From: Vibrio sp. 99-8-1
GTDB lineage: Bacteria; Pseudomonadota; Gammaproteobacteria; Enterobacterales; Vibrionaceae
Length of the DNA stretch: 64,000 nucleotides
Direction of reading: 5' to 3'
Assembly (NCBI RefSeq): GCF_013114595.1
Contig: NZ_VTXE01000009.1
Coordinates: 79,322-143,321, forward strand
A program made the translations under genes and the position numbers. This document shows positions 11,204 through 22,242 of the stretch, in pieces (the first letter of the stretch is position 1; every line of letters starts with the position of its first letter). Below the pieces are notes generated by a model that ran no database searches, was not told the DNA's origin, and was given only the letters and a program-made list of their open reading frames with translations.

Positions 11204-12090
11204 TGAAAGAGTCCACTCACACAAATAATACAAAACTGGTCATAATCAGTGGTCAATCTGGTGCAGGAAAAAGTGTTGCGCTACGAGTTTTAGAAGACCT
11301 TGGGTATTATTGTGTTGATAATTTACCCGTCAATTTACTTAATCAGTTTGTAAAAACCGTGGGTGGCCGAAATCAAAATGTCGCAGTCAGTGTCGACATT
11401 AGAAACCTTCCAAACAATCCTGAGCTGGTCACCAATGCTTTAGCCCAGATGCGAGCAGAAATAGACCTTACTCTATTTTTCTTCGATGCTAGCCCTGAAA
11501 CTCTGCTAAAAAGGTACAGTGAAACTCGACGAATTCACCCATTGTCACTAAATGAAGATAAACTTTCTTTAGGGCAAGCCATTGAACAAGAGAAGCAACA
11601 ACTTGAGTATCTTAAGGAGTTGTCTGATCTGGTCATAGATAGCAGCGGACAATCCATTCATGATCTCAGTGAACTGATCAGAATGCGGGTGCTTGGCAGA
11701 GAGAGCCAAGAACTTGTCATGGTATTCGAATCGTTTGGTTTTAAGTATGGTATTCCTACTGACGCTGACTACGTGTTCGATGTTCGCTTTCTACCTAATC
11801 CACACTGGGAACCTTCATTACGTCCTCTTACTGGGCTTGATCAACCAATAATCGACTTCTTAGAAAAACAACCAAGTGTGCAAGAGCTAACCAAAGACAT
11901 TCAAAACTACATTGTTAAATGGCTACCTCTACTAGAAAAAAATAACCGTAGCTATCTAACCGTTGCCATCGGCTGCACCGGTGGTAAACATCGCTCAGTC
12001 TATTTAACTCAACAGCTGGGTCATATTTTTAAGCAGCAAGGGAAACAAGTGCAGGTTCGTCATACTAGCTTAGAAAAATATCACAGTTAA
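11203..12090 (+). CDS. rapZ: RNase adapter protein RapZ
   Basis: RapZ is the adapter that, in enterobacteria, binds the sRNA GlmZ and presents it to RNase E to control glucosamine-6-phosphate synthase. The 295-residue protein has an N-terminal P-loop GQSGAGKS at residues 17-24 and a C-terminal domain with the conserved [13 protein letters not shown] motif. The length is slightly over the usual 284. Whether the GlmY/GlmZ circuit exists in this organism cannot be judged from the window. The gene lies between ptsN and ptsO as in E. coli. Confidence 0.95.
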   Translation: MKESTHTNNTKLVIISGQSGAGKSVALRVLEDLGYYCVDNLPVNLLNQFVKTVGGRNQNVAVSVDIRNLPNNPELVTNALAQMRAEIDLTLFFFDASPETLLKRYSETRRIHPLSLNEDKLSLGQAIEQEKQQLEYLKELSDLVIDSSGQSIHDLSELIRMRVLGRESQELVMVFESFGFKYGIPTDADYVFDVRFLPNPHWEPSLRPLTGLDQPIIDFLEKQPSVQELTKDIQNYIVKWLPLLEKNNRSYLTVAIGCTGGKHRSVYLTQQLGHIFKQQGKQVQVRHTSLEKYHS

Positions 12091-12113
12091 CCTCCTCGTT
12101 AAGGATCTCATCT

Positions 12114-12389
12114 ATGGAGTGCAGTAGAACAGTATTGATTCAAAACCGACTTGGATTGCACGCTCGTGCTGCGGTGAAACTGGTTGAACTCGCGCAAACC
12201 TATCAAGCTTCCATTACCGTATCGAACGAAGAGAACAAAGCAATGTCGGCAGACAGTGTCATGGGACTGATTATGCTCGAGTCCGCTCAAGGACAAAATG
12301 TCACCGTGGTCTGTGAGGGAGAAGAGGCGAGTGAGGCCTTGGAAGCGGTTTGCCACTTAATTGCATCCAAATTTGAAGAAGATGAGTAA
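12114..12389 (+). CDS. ptsO: Nitrogen-regulatory PTS phosphocarrier NPr (PtsO)
   Basis: NPr is the HPr-like phosphocarrier of PTS-Ntr that passes phosphate from PtsP to PtsN. The 91-residue protein has the HPr active-site signature [10 protein letters not shown] with the phosphorylated residue His16. The later serine region is [15 protein letters not shown] Shine-Dalgarno AAGGA precedes the ATG. It is the last gene of the rpoN cluster, and the following 141 bases to mgtE hold no gene. Confidence 0.95.
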   Translation: MECSRTVLIQNRLGLHARAAVKLVELAQTYQASITVSNEENKAMSADSVMGLIMLESAQGQNVTVVCEGEEASEALEAVCHLIASKFEEDE

Positions 12390-12530
12390 TTTTTCAACAA
12401 TTCAGAGCATGATTCTCTTTAAACTTCACCCTATTTTCAAATTATTTTCTCTTGGTCATAAGAACTTATTAAATAAGCTTTAAAATTAAGTTAGTATCTA
12501 TATCAACAAACCTTTCAATTGGAGGAGAGA

Positions 12531-13898
12531 ATGGCAGAGCCTCAACAAGAACTCGATCAAGCTCAACAGACTCATCAAACCCTCCAAGAAGTGAGTGATG
12601 CTTTAGATAACGGCCAGTTTGTCCATGTGCGACGCCAGTTGCAAGATATGGAACCGGAAGATATCGCGCACCTGCTGGAAGCTTCCCCAAGAAAATCCCG
12701 TGATGTACTCTGGCAACTCACTGACCCAGAAGATTACGGTGAGATCCTTGATGAGTTAAACGAAGACGTTAAAGATGGTCTGGTGTCCCAAATGGCACCC
12801 GAGAAACTTGCCGAAGCAACAGAAGGCATGGATACCGATGATCTCGCTTACGTACTTCGTAGCCTTCCTGATGATGTTTCCCGTGAAGTTCTTGATCAGA
12901 TGGATATTGCGGATCGACATAGAGTTGAAACCGCCCTCTCCTACCCTGAAGATACTGCCGGCAGTATAATGAACACCGATGTGACCACTATACGTGGTGA
13001 CGTCGATGTGGATGTAGTCCTTCGTTATTTACGTATGAAAGGGGAGTTACCCGATGTTACTGACGCCCTATACGTCATCGATGAAGAGAGTCGTCTAATT
13101 GGGCACCTTTCTCTAACCACCTTAATCACGACTCAGCCAGACGTTCAAGTTAGTGATGTCATGGACGATGCTGATGAAGCCATTCTTGTTGATACCAGTG
13201 ACTCAGATGTAGCCAGCCTTTTTGAACGACGAGATTGGGTCTCTGCCCCTGTGGTTGATGAAAACCAGCACCTAGTTGGGCGTATTACCATCGATGATGT
13301 GGTGGATATTATTCGGGAAGATGCTGAACACTCAATGATGAGTTTGGCAGGTATGGATGACGACGAAGATACCTTTGCCCCTGTGGTTAAATCAGCAAGA
13401 AGACGTAGCATCTGGCTTGGTGCCAACGTACTAGCAGCACTAGCTGCTGCTTCCGTTTCAAACATGTTTGAAGCGACCTTAGATCAAATGGCCGCCATTG
13501 CGGTGTTAATGACCATCGTCCCTTCAATGGGGGGCGTTGCCGGTAACCAAACCGTTGCTCTGGTTATTCGGGGTCTTGCTGTTGGTCATATCGGTGACAG
13601 TAACAAACGAGAACTACTGCTCAAAGAAGCAGCCATCGGGCTGTTAAACGGTATTTTATGGGCTTGCATCATTGGGGGTATTGTTGTCGTCTGGAAAGGC
13701 AACTGGCTACTAGGAGGCATTATCTCTGCCGCTATGCTAACCAATCTTGTCGTGGCAGGTATTGCTGGGGTAACCATACCCATTATGCTGAAAAAGATGA
13801 ATATCGACCCTGCACTCGCCGGAGGGATGGCACTAACAACCATCACCGATGTGGTTGGACTATCAATATTTTTAGGCTTAGCTACCATATTTATTTAG
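12531..13898 (+). CDS. mgtE: Magnesium transporter MgtE
   Basis: MgtE is a Mg2+-gated Mg2+ channel of the inner membrane. The product is about 455 residues: an N-terminal superhelical MgtE_N domain (about residues 30-130), a CBS-domain pair (about 135-255; SIMNTDVTT and VSDVMDDADEA each begin a CBS) and five C-terminal membrane helices with conserved PSMGGVAGNQT. I chose the ATG at 12531 because a strong Shine-Dalgarno GGAGGAGAG lies directly before it. An in-frame TTG four codons upstream falls within that Shine-Dalgarno region. A bidirectional terminator follows. Confidence 0.95.
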   Translation: MAEPQQELDQAQQTHQTLQEVSDALDNGQFVHVRRQLQDMEPEDIAHLLEASPRKSRDVLWQLTDPEDYGEILDELNEDVKDGLVSQMAPEKLAEATEGMDTDDLAYVLRSLPDDVSREVLDQMDIADRHRVETALSYPEDTAGSIMNTDVTTIRGDVDVDVVLRYLRMKGELPDVTDALYVIDEESRLIGHLSLTTLITTQPDVQVSDVMDDADEAILVDTSDSDVASLFERRDWVSAPVVDENQHLVGRITIDDVVDIIREDAEHSMMSLAGMDDDEDTFAPVVKSARRRSIWLGANVLAALAAASVSNMFEATLDQMAAIAVLMTIVPSMGGVAGNQTVALVIRGLAVGHIGDSNKRELLLKEAAIGLLNGILWACIIGGIVVVWKGNWLLGGIISAAMLTNLVVAGIAGVTIPIMLKKMNIDPALAGGMALTTITDVVGLSIFLGLATIFI

Positions 13899-13967
13899 CG
13901 ATAAATTCAGTAACTCAAGCCGCTTACCCAGTCGAAAACATAGACACAACTTAGCATCACTTTCAAT

Positions 13968-13995
13968 AAAACAAGGGCAATCTTGCCCTTGTTTT
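13968..13995. terminator. Bidirectional terminator between mgtE and pmbA
   Basis: A perfect inverted repeat has arms AAAACAAGGGCAA (13968-13980) and TTGCCCTTGTTTT (13983-13995). The A-run on one side and T-run on the other make it a rho-independent terminator in both directions. It serves mgtE (plus) and the convergent pmbA (minus). Confidence 0.9.
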
Positions 13996-14011
13996 ATCAT
14001 GTTGCCTTCGC

Positions 14012-15355
14012 TTATGCTCCAGCCACTTTCATTGATTCAATCAAAATCGAGCCTGTCTGAATTTGCGAACGTGTTTCGATGTCGGAACCAACGGCAACAA
14101 TATTGGTAAACATCTCTTTCAGGTTACCAGCAATAGTGACTTCAGATACTGGATATTGTATTTCACCATTCTCAACCCAAAATCCTGCCGCACCTCGAGA
14201 GTAATCCCCAGTCACAACATTCACTCCTTGCCCCATCAACTCAGTTACCAAAAAGCCCGTCCCCAGCTCTTTCAGCATGGTGTCAAAGTTCTGCCCTGTG
14301 GACTTAACAAACCAGTTGTGTATACCACCAGCGTGCCCTGTTGGGTCCATATTCAGCTTTCTAGCAGAATAACTAGTAAGAAGGTATGTCGCTAGCACCC
14401 CATCGGTAATAATATTGGCGTCTTTGGTGTATACACCTTCACTATCGAATGGACTTGACGCTAAGCCTCGTAATAAATGAGGCTTTTCCTCAATATTAAA
14501 CCAATCCGGTAATACTTTTTCGCCCAGCTTGTCTAATAAGAACGAGGATTTTCGGTATAAGTTACCACCACTAATGGCCATTATCAGATGACCAATTAAC
14601 CCAGTCGCCACATCCGCGGCAAACATAACTGGATATTTTCCCGTTGATAATTTTTGTGCATCAAGACGAGAAATCGTTTTTTTCGCAGCTTTTATACCAA
14701 CCGTTTCAGGAGACCATAGCTCATCAATATGACGGGACAGGGTATAGTCGTAATCACGCTCCATTACGCCATTTTCACCTTCAGCAATCAATACACAGCT
14801 CATGCTATGTCGGCTAGATGGATAGCTGGCAAGTAAGCCATGGCTATTGCCATACACTTTGATACCATAATGGCTATCATAGCTTGCCCCATCACTCTGC
14901 TTGATTTTGTCACTGTAATTTAAAGCCGCTTCTTCTGCAGCGATGGCGATCTTTGCCGCATGATCGGGTTCCGGCTCGTCTGGGTGAAAAAGATCCAAAT
15001 CCGGGATCTCTTTTACCATAAACTCTTTAGGTGCAGGGCCAGAGAATGGATCCTCAGATGTATATTTTGCAATGTCCAGTGCTGCTTCTACGGTCTGCTG
15101 AATAGCACGTTCACTTAAATCAGACGTAGAGGCGCTCCCTTTTCGTTTACCACGATAAACTGTGATACCAAGCGCACCATCACTATTAAACTCGACATTT
15201 TCCACTTCACACATGCGAGTCGACACACTTAAACCAGTGGTTTTGGTAATCGCAACCTCAGCGGCATCCGCCGTTCCGGTTGCAAGCTTTAATGCCTTAT
15301 CTACGGCGGCTTCAAGTTCAACTCTCTGTTGGGCAATTTGCTGTTTTACGTCCAT
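14012..15355 (-). CDS. pmbA: Metalloprotease-like protein PmbA (TldE)
   Basis: PmbA/TldE forms a heterodimer with TldD that degrades unfolded peptides and, in E. coli, matures microcin B17 and cleaves the CcdA antitoxin. The 447-residue sequence shows the U62/TldD-PmbA pattern ([27 protein letters not shown]-terminal [18 protein letters not shown]). As expected for the PmbA partner it lacks the HExxxH zinc motif, which is present in the TldD encoded nearby at 16069-17514. It is transcribed alone from the intergenic region shared with darP. Confidence 0.95.
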   Translation of the reverse strand: MDVKQQIAQQRVELEAAVDKALKLATGTADAAEVAITKTTGLSVSTRMCEVENVEFNSDGALGITVYRGKRKGSASTSDLSERAIQQTVEAALDIAKYTSEDPFSGPAPKEFMVKEIPDLDLFHPDEPEPDHAAKIAIAAEEAALNYSDKIKQSDGASYDSHYGIKVYGNSHGLLASYPSSRHSMSCVLIAEGENGVMERDYDYTLSRHIDELWSPETVGIKAAKKTISRLDAQKLSTGKYPVMFAADVATGLIGHLIMAISGGNLYRKSSFLLDKLGEKVLPDWFNIEEKPHLLRGLASSPFDSEGVYTKDANIITDGVLATYLLTSYSARKLNMDPTGHAGGIHNWFVKSTGQNFDTMLKELGTGFLVTELMGQGVNVVTGDYSRGAAGFWVENGEIQYPVSEVTIAGNLKEMFTNIVAVGSDIETRSQIQTGSILIESMKVAGA

Positions 15356-15472
15356 AGCTACTTCTGATGATTTAAATTATTTCACTTAGAATAACAAGGT
15401 TTTCGCATTCTCCCCATAAATCTTGCTAAAATAGTGCAATATCTCTCTAGATAAGGTTGAGAAACTAAACAA

Positions 15473-15994
15473 ATGGCAAGAAAAAATCAGAAAGCTCCTT
15501 GGGAAGAAGAAGAGGAGATCATCTGGGTAAGTAGAACCGAGATGAAAAATGATATGGAAGCCCTGCAAAAACTTGGTGAAGAACTGGTGGGATTAAAACC
15601 ATCGGTACTCGAAAAGTTTCCGCTTCCAGAAGAATTAAGAGATGCAATTACTGATGCCCAGCGCTTTAAGAATGAAGCTAAGCGTCGTCAACTGCAGTTC
15701 ATTGGCAAACTTATGCGCAGTGTAGAGCAAGAGCCTATTCAAGCAGCATTAGATAAGCACCGCAATAAACATTCACAAGCTACCGCTGAGTTGCATAAGC
15801 TAGAACAGCTTAGAGATCGAGTTGTACAAGAAGGTGATAAAGCCATTGCTGAAGTAATGGAAAAATTCCCTCAGGTGGATCGTCAACGTTTACGACAGCT
15901 TTACTTACAAGCTAATCGTGAAAAGAAAAACAATAAGCCACCAAAAGCTTATCGTGAAATTTTTCAGCTGTTAAAAGAACTGAACGAATCATAG
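15473..15994 (+). CDS. darP: Ribosome-associated protein DarP (YjgA)
   Basis: This 173-residue DUF615 protein is the counterpart of E. coli YjgA/DarP, which binds late 50S assembly intermediates and promotes peptidyl-transferase centre maturation. It is highly charged and helical. The acidic [18 protein letters not shown] start is followed by the family core [21 protein letters not shown] and a basic C-terminal half. The Shine-Dalgarno is poor. It sits divergent to pmbA and is closed by a strong terminator, so it is a single-gene unit. Confidence 0.92.
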   Translation: MARKNQKAPWEEEEEIIWVSRTEMKNDMEALQKLGEELVGLKPSVLEKFPLPEELRDAITDAQRFKNEAKRRQLQFIGKLMRSVEQEPIQAALDKHRNKHSQATAELHKLEQLRDRVVQEGDKAIAEVMEKFPQVDRQRLRQLYLQANREKKNNKPPKAYREIFQLLKELNES

Positions 15995-16030
15995 GACCCT
16001 TAAATGCTCTAAGGTTCTTTACTTAGCTAA

Positions 16031-16066
16031 AAACGGGCATAGTTTTCAAACTATGCCCGTTTTTTA
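16031..16066. terminator. Bidirectional terminator between darP and tldD
   Basis: A strong hairpin has arms AAACGGGCATAGTTT (16031-16045) and AAACTATGCCCGTTT (16048-16062) and is followed by a T-run on the plus strand. The A-run on the other flank lets it work for the convergent tldD operon as well. Confidence 0.92.
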
Positions 16067-16068
16067 TT

Positions 16069-17514
16069 TTACTCAGTTCCACCAACAGTAAGAGAATCTA
16101 GTTTCAATGTTGGCTGCCCCACTCCAACAGGAACACTTTGACCAGCCTTACCACAGACACCAACACCTCTATCCAGTGCTAGATCATTGCCAACCATCGA
16201 CACTTGCTGCATGGCTTCAATACCAGAACCAATTAAAGTAGCTCCTTTTACTGGTCGGGTTATTTTGCCATCTTCAATTAGGTAAGCTTCAGACGTGGAG
16301 AATACAAATTTACCTGAGGTGATATCAACTTGACCACCACCAAAATTAGGCGCGTATAATCCCTTTTTCACCGTGGAGATAATCTCTTCTGCGCTATGCT
16401 CTCCAGGCAGCATATAGGTATTTGTCATACGCGGCATAGGAAGATGGGCATAAGACTCCCTGCGACCATTGCCTGTAGGGTTAACTCCCATTAAACGAGC
16501 ATTAAGCTTGTCTTGCATATAGCCCTTTAATACACCATTTTCAATCAGCGTATTGTATTGCCCAGCAACGCCTTCATCATCAATGTTGAGCGAACCACGA
16601 CGGTCAACCATAGTGCCGTCATCTACGATAGTACACAGCTCCGAGGTAACCTTGTCGCCAACCTTACCCGCAAAAACAGAGGAACCTTTACGATTGAAGT
16701 CTCCTTCTAAGCCATGTCCAACCGCTTCATGCAGTAACACTCCCGGCCAGCCAGCACCAAGAACAACCGGCATTGCTCCAGCAGGAGCAGCGTCAGCCTC
16801 AAGGTTCACTAATGCTTGTCTAATCGCTTCATCAGCAAAATAGAGTGCGGCTTTGCGTCCATCATCATCAGCTAAAAACAGATCATAACCATAGCGGCCA
16901 CCACCACCTGAACTGCCTCTCTCGCGGCGATCGCCTTTTTCAACTAGCACACTTACCGATAAACGCACTAGTGGTCGTATATCAGCGGCATAGGTGCCAT
17001 CTGTTGCGGCAACCAGTACTTGTTCATAAACACCGCTTAAACTTACCGAGACCTCTTTAACTAGAGGTTCTTTGGTTCGAATATAGGCGTCCAGCTCTTT
17101 GAGCAGTTCAATCTTTTGCTGTTTTTGTAAACTTTCGAGCGGGTTAATGGCTTGATAAATAGAAGGCGAACTCTGACGAGAAAAAGTTTTAAGCTCTCCA
17201 TTCTGCCCCTGCTGAGCGATACCTCGAGCAGCATTAGCACTCTGCATTAAGCTATCAAGCTGGATCTGATCGGAATAGGCAAAGCCTGTTTTCTCACCGG
17301 CAACAGCCCGAACCCCGACGCCTCGATCAATGTTGAACGAACCATCTTTAATAATACTGTCTTCTAATACTAAAGATTCGTGCCAGCTCGATTGAAAATA
17401 GATATCAGCGTAATCAATTTGACGCGTATTGATGCTAGCTAATGTATTTGCAATATCTTGCTCTGTAAGCCCACTTGCGGAAAATAACTCTTTCTCTACG
17501 CGATTAATGGTCAT
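16069..17514 (-). CDS. tldD: Metalloprotease TldD
   Basis: TldD is the zinc-bearing subunit of the TldD/PmbA peptidase. The 481-residue protein contains the metal-binding motif in [14 protein letters not shown] (HExxxH) near residues 260-270 and the C-terminal [19 protein letters not shown] typical of the family. It overlaps the upstream nit gene by four bases (ATGA) and is the last gene of the yhdP-nit-tldD series. The active partner PmbA is encoded close by on a separate transcript. Confidence 0.96.
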   Translation of the reverse strand: MTINRVEKELFSASGLTEQDIANTLASINTRQIDYADIYFQSSWHESLVLEDSIIKDGSFNIDRGVGVRAVAGEKTGFAYSDQIQLDSLMQSANAARGIAQQGQNGELKTFSRQSSPSIYQAINPLESLQKQQKIELLKELDAYIRTKEPLVKEVSVSLSGVYEQVLVAATDGTYAADIRPLVRLSVSVLVEKGDRRERGSSGGGGRYGYDLFLADDDGRKAALYFADEAIRQALVNLEADAAPAGAMPVVLGAGWPGVLLHEAVGHGLEGDFNRKGSSVFAGKVGDKVTSELCTIVDDGTMVDRRGSLNIDDEGVAGQYNTLIENGVLKGYMQDKLNARLMGVNPTGNGRRESYAHLPMPRMTNTYMLPGEHSAEEIISTVKKGLYAPNFGGGQVDITSGKFVFSTSEAYLIEDGKITRPVKGATLIGSGIEAMQQVSMVGNDLALDRGVGVCGKAGQSVPVGVGQPTLKLDSLTVGGTE

Positions 17515-18344
17515 TTTAAACCTTTATTCTGTTTTAATTGTGATTGAAAGCGAGCATGAGATGACAGCGGCATATTGCTGCGAACAGAGTCCGTTACGCC
17601 ATGCTCTATATCTTCTCGAATCGTGCCCACTTCACTTAAAATTTGTTTCGTCACGTCACCCCATGGATTAATCACCATCGAATGTCCCCACGTCTGTCGA
17701 CTGCAAGGGTGTGTCCCGGTTTGTCCTGCTGCAATAATCCAACACTGAGTCTCTATCGCTCGGGCAGTCAATAGCGTTTGCCAATGAGCTTCACCTGTCG
17801 TCGCGGTAAATGCAGCGGGTAACGAGATAACCTGCGCCCCTTTTGCCACAAGCTCAGAAAACAAGTGCGGAAATCGAAGGTCATAGCAGATAGCAAGGCC
17901 TAACTTACCTATCGGTGTATCAACAACCACAGTGCTATCACCTGCTGAAAATATTTCTGATTCACGGTAGCGGGAATGTTTGTCTTCCACATCCACATCA
18001 AACATATGCAGCTTATCGTAATGAGAAACCAATCGCCCTTGGTTATTGTAAACCAAGGTTGTTGTGGTCACTCTCTGCTCTCGTTGAATAGGAAAACTGC
18101 CAATAACAAGCCAAATATTAAACCGTTTAGCCATTATTGAGAGTGCGTTCTGTATATCGCCGTCGCCAATAGGCTCCGCATGTAATCGATAGTCAGCCTT
18201 ATTGCCAAACACAATCGCATTTTCAGGTGTCAATACTAATTTAGCACCATCACGAGAAAGTTGTTGAAGCTGATGCTCAATGAAAGCTAAGTTCTGTAAC
18301 GGTTCAGGTCCAGATGTCATCTGAACAATTCCAACGCTTGCCAT
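17511..18344 (-). CDS. Carbon-nitrogen hydrolase, Nit family (probable deaminated-glutathione amidase type)
   Basis: This is a nitrilase-superfamily amidase of about 277 residues. All three catalytic positions are visible: Glu in [10 protein letters not shown], Lys in [11 protein letters not shown] and Cys in [11 protein letters not shown]. The closest family relation is the Nit1/YafV-like branch that acts on deaminated glutathione or similar omega-amides, but the substrate cannot be fixed from sequence. I chose the ATG at 18344 over an in-frame TTG two codons upstream, because AAAGGA is well spaced for it. It lies between yhdP and tldD and overlaps tldD by 4 bases. Confidence 0.88.
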   Translation of the reverse strand: MASVGIVQMTSGPEPLQNLAFIEHQLQQLSRDGAKLVLTPENAIVFGNKADYRLHAEPIGDGDIQNALSIMAKRFNIWLVIGSFPIQREQRVTTTTLVYNNQGRLVSHYDKLHMFDVDVEDKHSRYRESEIFSAGDSTVVVDTPIGKLGLAICYDLRFPHLFSELVAKGAQVISLPAAFTATTGEAHWQTLLTARAIETQCWIIAAGQTGTHPCSRQTWGHSMVINPWGDVTKQILSEVGTIREDIEHGVTDSVRSNMPLSSHARFQSQLKQNKGLK

Positions 18345-18380
18345 TTCCAATCCTTTGTTGACTTGCTCTGTGTCTATTCG

Positions 18381-21300
18381 TTACTCAGATAGTTGGTACT
18401 CGCCTTTGCTTCGTGACAGCTCTTTAACTTCAGGGGCATCCAAGGAGCCTTGTATCTGGTATCTAACTTTAGTAAATACATCCACCACTGGCGATATCAC
18501 TGCTGAGATAGCAAACACCACGACAGCGGTTTGTGGTGTCACCGCAAAGGCGGTTAAGACTGGAATACCAGAGGTTAAATCTGGTGTAAACTCAACTTCA
18601 GCATCCACTGTTCTATTATTTAAGTTTGCCAGTCCTTTAAGCATCATATCACCTGCAATGGCATCCATCTCAAAGTTATTGGTAACAAATACGCCATTAG
18701 TGATCTTTCCTGATCCCGTAATAGAGTCAAACGCTAAACCTTTATCAAACACATCAGAGAAGTCCAGTTTCATTTTCCGAATAATGGAATCCAAACTAAA
18801 CATTCCCAACAACTTTGCGGCTCCGCTGACGTCTGAAATAACGCCTTTGCCAAAAGAGGCATCCAAAGTCCCTTGTAGAGTTTCGATCTGCATAGACCAA
18901 GGTGAACCGTGCCAATTAAGTTTTGATGTCACTTCGAATGGTGCTTTCTGAATGCCAGAACTGATACCAAAACGATCCATCAGCTCAGAGTTATTGTCCC
19001 CTTTAATAAACATATCAAACTGGGAGTTACTTTTCTCACCTGATAACGTCCAACTACCATTCGCTTGAATCTTATTGTTACCGCTGCTAATACTGATATC
19101 ACGCCACTGCAACTGCTCCCCTTTTCGCTCCATCTCAACATTCACTTTGCCGACTTTATACCCTTGCAACCAAAAATCTTGGATGTTTAAAGTAATGTTT
19201 GGCATGAGTTGGTGGAACTCTCGATCAAATTCTGTAATAAGGGGCTGATCTTCTTCTGCTTTGAAAATGATGGCGTCTTCTTTCTCATTATCCAGAGCTG
19301 GGACAAAAATTTGCAAACGCTCCAGCGAGACAGATAAGTCATAAGGCTCTAGGTAGTTCGCTTTCCCTTTAGCTTCAGAACTGTCCAGAGACATCACCCA
19401 AGATAAATTTTTCTTTCGAGCTGAAAAATCAACATTATGCCAATCGAGCGAGCCTAAAGTTAGTATATCTGTCGCGATAGAAATTCGCTGTGGGAAAGGA
19501 ATGTCGGGTGTAACAATATCATTCAGTTTTGATCTATTTTCTGTCTGTTTTTGCTCTGCAGTCATTGCTAACCAATTATCCAGATTAAACTCCGCCGCTC
19601 GCACAGAAAATTGGTGCCCAACCACCGGACTCACTTTGAATCCTCCGTTACCCACTAATAAATAGGTATCGGTTAAAACTGGTTGCTTATTAGATATATC
19701 TATCTCAGCTTGATACTTCACGTTTGGTAACTGCAAACGGCTGGAGATATTCTGTTGGTTGCCTGAGGCTTGTAATTTTAGTTCGCTCTTTTCCCCCAAC
19801 GCTTTTGTTAGCGGGGCTGGATATTGACTAGAGACAAACTCCAAGTTGGCTTGACTCTCAACCTGATAGGTAAAACCCGTGTCACTTAACTGAAGGTCAA
19901 CGTCAGTGCGCCAAGGCGCGTGTCCTTGAACTTTATTGGTCCACTTAGACCCAATATATGGCTCTAATAACCCAACATCCCAGTCACCCTTAACATTAAT
20001 AGCGACGGTATAGTCTTTTTCTAAGCTCTCACCTTGAAAATCAACCGCAATCGCCTGTTCCAATAAGTCAGCCGTTAACCCAGAGGATTGAATAACATCG
20101 TTATCAAACAGTATTCTACCTTTAGCGTTATCAAGCTGAATAGGAGGAGACTGGATCTCTATATGATTGCCGGGAAGATCAGCATAGCCCCATGCTCGGG
20201 TCTCTATGCTTTGATCGAAAGGTATATTCAATTGAAATTGAGAACTCACATCACCAGAGACTTGAACCGTGGTTAATGCTGCCCCCACAGAGTCAACGAG
20301 TGGTGTTGCCATCATGTAGTCTCGGACTAAGTCCCCTTTAGCGACCGCTTTGGCGGTGATCTCAACAGCACCGCCCGACCCCAAATAGGCAATCTGACCG
20401 GTAATTCGATCAGCTTCAACATCCAACAGTTTTGCGTGTCGAGAGTCCATATACAGAGATGCATTCTCAAAAAGCAGATCTAACTGAAGCTCTTTAATCG
20501 TCGGCCAGCGAGTATCAAAACTAAACTTGGCGTTTTTTAGTCCAACTTTGGCCTGAAAAACACCATTATTGTTTTGATACGGGAATTGTCCTACTTCTCC
20601 ATACCACAGTATTTGGGCGGTTTTAGCTTTGCCACCTTGGATAGCGGTAGAAAGGTAATCGGTTAAGTCTTGTCCTAGCGCCAAGGTTGGCAAATATCGC
20701 CAAGTTTCACCCACATTAAAAGCATCAGCTTCTGCATAAATTGAGAGAAATGGCGATCCTTGGTTAGGAAAATCCAGTTTGAACTCACCCAACGCTTGTA
20801 GATCTGGTGTTGTTACGGCCACTTTGTCCGACCACAAGCGCCAACCCGCGTCATCATTTTCCCAAACAAAATTAACCTCTCCCTGCTTAATTTTCAGCGG
20901 TGCTTGAAACACATCACCATAAGGGAGTACATCATCAACCAAGGTAGCATTTGCCACCATCATCCTTCTATTACCGGTAATATTTGCGGTAAGGTCATGA
21001 ACCTCCGGCAATAAATACCACTGTTTAATACCTGCTGATGTGACTTTAGCGGAGTAGTTCAACTCTCCACTAGAGCTGTTTTGAGATACGCGGATATCCT
21101 CGATATCACCGCTAGGTTGTAACCTTGTTAACCATTCATCAATGGTTTCAGATTCAGGAATAAGATGAGCTAATGGACGCAACGCATCGATATTGAGCTG
21201 AGATACATTCACTGTCCACAGTTCAGGACTCCACTCAACCGCTAGATCAACACTTGGCCACTCAATATTATCGGTTCTGGCGACAATGGAGTGACCACTC

Positions 21301-22238
21301 ACTTTCCACTCTTTATCTTTTTCCCCGGGGATCAGTTTAAAAATGCCTTTTTCTACAACAAGTAAATGAGAACCTTGCTGATTCCACATTAACTCTGAAG
21401 GAAGAATTTCAAGATAAGCATCTACTGGCTCGCTACGCGTAACACTAAACCAACTGTTAAAGCTAACTTGGCCACTTTCAATGCCCGTTTCATCTTCCAA
21501 ATATTTGGTCAGCCAAGGAGCAACACTGATGTTTCGCCCTTGTGCGTAGAAGTCTCCCGATACATCTAAAATTGAACCATAATCTTCAAAATTAGCCATA
21601 ACAGCCAAACTGTTAAATTCACTTCCCACTAAACTAACATCACCTTCTATCTGATGCCGATTCTGCTGGTTATGCCATTTTAATTGCTCAATATTGAGGG
21701 AACGTATTTCATTTTGAAAAGTTTGATAAGTGATCGTTGAGCTTTGCAGATTAAAATCTTTAAGCTGCCAAAGAAACAGGCGCTCTAGCTGAGTAATCAC
21801 GGAATTTTTGGAGGTCACGCTATCCGATCGCGGCTGCTTACCGTCTAACAATGAGACAGCGCTAATATCAAGGGATAGGCCCTTAGCGTTTAAAGAAGCA
21901 ACTTGAGGAGACAGCGTTAGCAATGATTGAATGAGGTCAACTTGAATTTGTACTTCATCAACATAAAAAGTGATATTTGCATCACTAATATTTTGAATTT
22001 CTACGTTCTGCAATGAAATTGAGGGACGTGTATTTCGCCAATAACCGTTTACACTGCCAATACTAAACGGCAACCCGGTAGACTCTACCACCCATGAAGT
22101 AATCTCATTTTGATAGTTATCTAACCGAGGTAATGTTACACGTAAAGCGGTAACAGCAAGGGCTAAGATCACCATTACTGTTACTAGTACTAATAATGCT
22201 ATACGCCCTATGCGAGCGAATAATGAAGTCACATCCAC
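18381..22238 (-). CDS. yhdP: AsmA-like envelope lipid transport protein YhdP
   Basis: YhdP is a very large AsmA-family protein, inner-membrane anchored, that forms a bridge-like groove and is implicated in phospholipid movement to the outer membrane with TamB and YdbH. The 1285-residue sequence starts with a membrane helix (about residues 12-33). It then consists of long beta-rich repeats and ends with the AsmA_2/DUF3971 region (GDMMLKGLANLNNRTVDAEVEF, then a second hydrophobic stretch GIPVLTAFAVTPQTAVVVFAIS). The length matches the family (about 1270). It follows rng with a 4-base gap. Confidence 0.94.
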   Translation of the reverse strand: MDVTSLFARIGRIALLVLVTVMVILALAVTALRVTLPRLDNYQNEITSWVVESTGLPFSIGSVNGYWRNTRPSISLQNVEIQNISDANITFYVDEVQIQVDLIQSLLTLSPQVASLNAKGLSLDISAVSLLDGKQPRSDSVTSKNSVITQLERLFLWQLKDFNLQSSTITYQTFQNEIRSLNIEQLKWHNQQNRHQIEGDVSLVGSEFNSLAVMANFEDYGSILDVSGDFYAQGRNISVAPWLTKYLEDETGIESGQVSFNSWFSVTRSEPVDAYLEILPSELMWNQQGSHLLVVEKGIFKLIPGEKDKEWKVSGHSIVARTDNIEWPSVDLAVEWSPELWTVNVSQLNIDALRPLAHLIPESETIDEWLTRLQPSGDIEDIRVSQNSSSGELNYSAKVTSAGIKQWYLLPEVHDLTANITGNRRMMVANATLVDDVLPYGDVFQAPLKIKQGEVNFVWENDDAGWRLWSDKVAVTTPDLQALGEFKLDFPNQGSPFLSIYAEADAFNVGETWRYLPTLALGQDLTDYLSTAIQGGKAKTAQILWYGEVGQFPYQNNNGVFQAKVGLKNAKFSFDTRWPTIKELQLDLLFENASLYMDSRHAKLLDVEADRITGQIAYLGSGGAVEITAKAVAKGDLVRDYMMATPLVDSVGAALTTVQVSGDVSSQFQLNIPFDQSIETRAWGYADLPGNHIEIQSPPIQLDNAKGRILFDNDVIQSSGLTADLLEQAIAVDFQGESLEKDYTVAINVKGDWDVGLLEPYIGSKWTNKVQGHAPWRTDVDLQLSDTGFTYQVESQANLEFVSSQYPAPLTKALGEKSELKLQASGNQQNISSRLQLPNVKYQAEIDISNKQPVLTDTYLLVGNGGFKVSPVVGHQFSVRAAEFNLDNWLAMTAEQKQTENRSKLNDIVTPDIPFPQRISIATDILTLGSLDWHNVDFSARKKNLSWVMSLDSSEAKGKANYLEPYDLSVSLERLQIFVPALDNEKEDAIIFKAEEDQPLITEFDREFHQLMPNITLNIQDFWLQGYKVGKVNVEMERKGEQLQWRDISISSGNNKIQANGSWTLSGEKSNSQFDMFIKGDNNSELMDRFGISSGIQKAPFEVTSKLNWHGSPWSMQIETLQGTLDASFGKGVISDVSGAAKLLGMFSLDSIIRKMKLDFSDVFDKGLAFDSITGSGKITNGVFVTNNFEMDAIAGDMMLKGLANLNNRTVDAEVEFTPDLTSGIPVLTAFAVTPQTAVVVFAISAVISPVVDVFTKVRYQIQGSLDAPEVKELSRSKGEYQLSE

Positions 22239-22242
22239 TCCA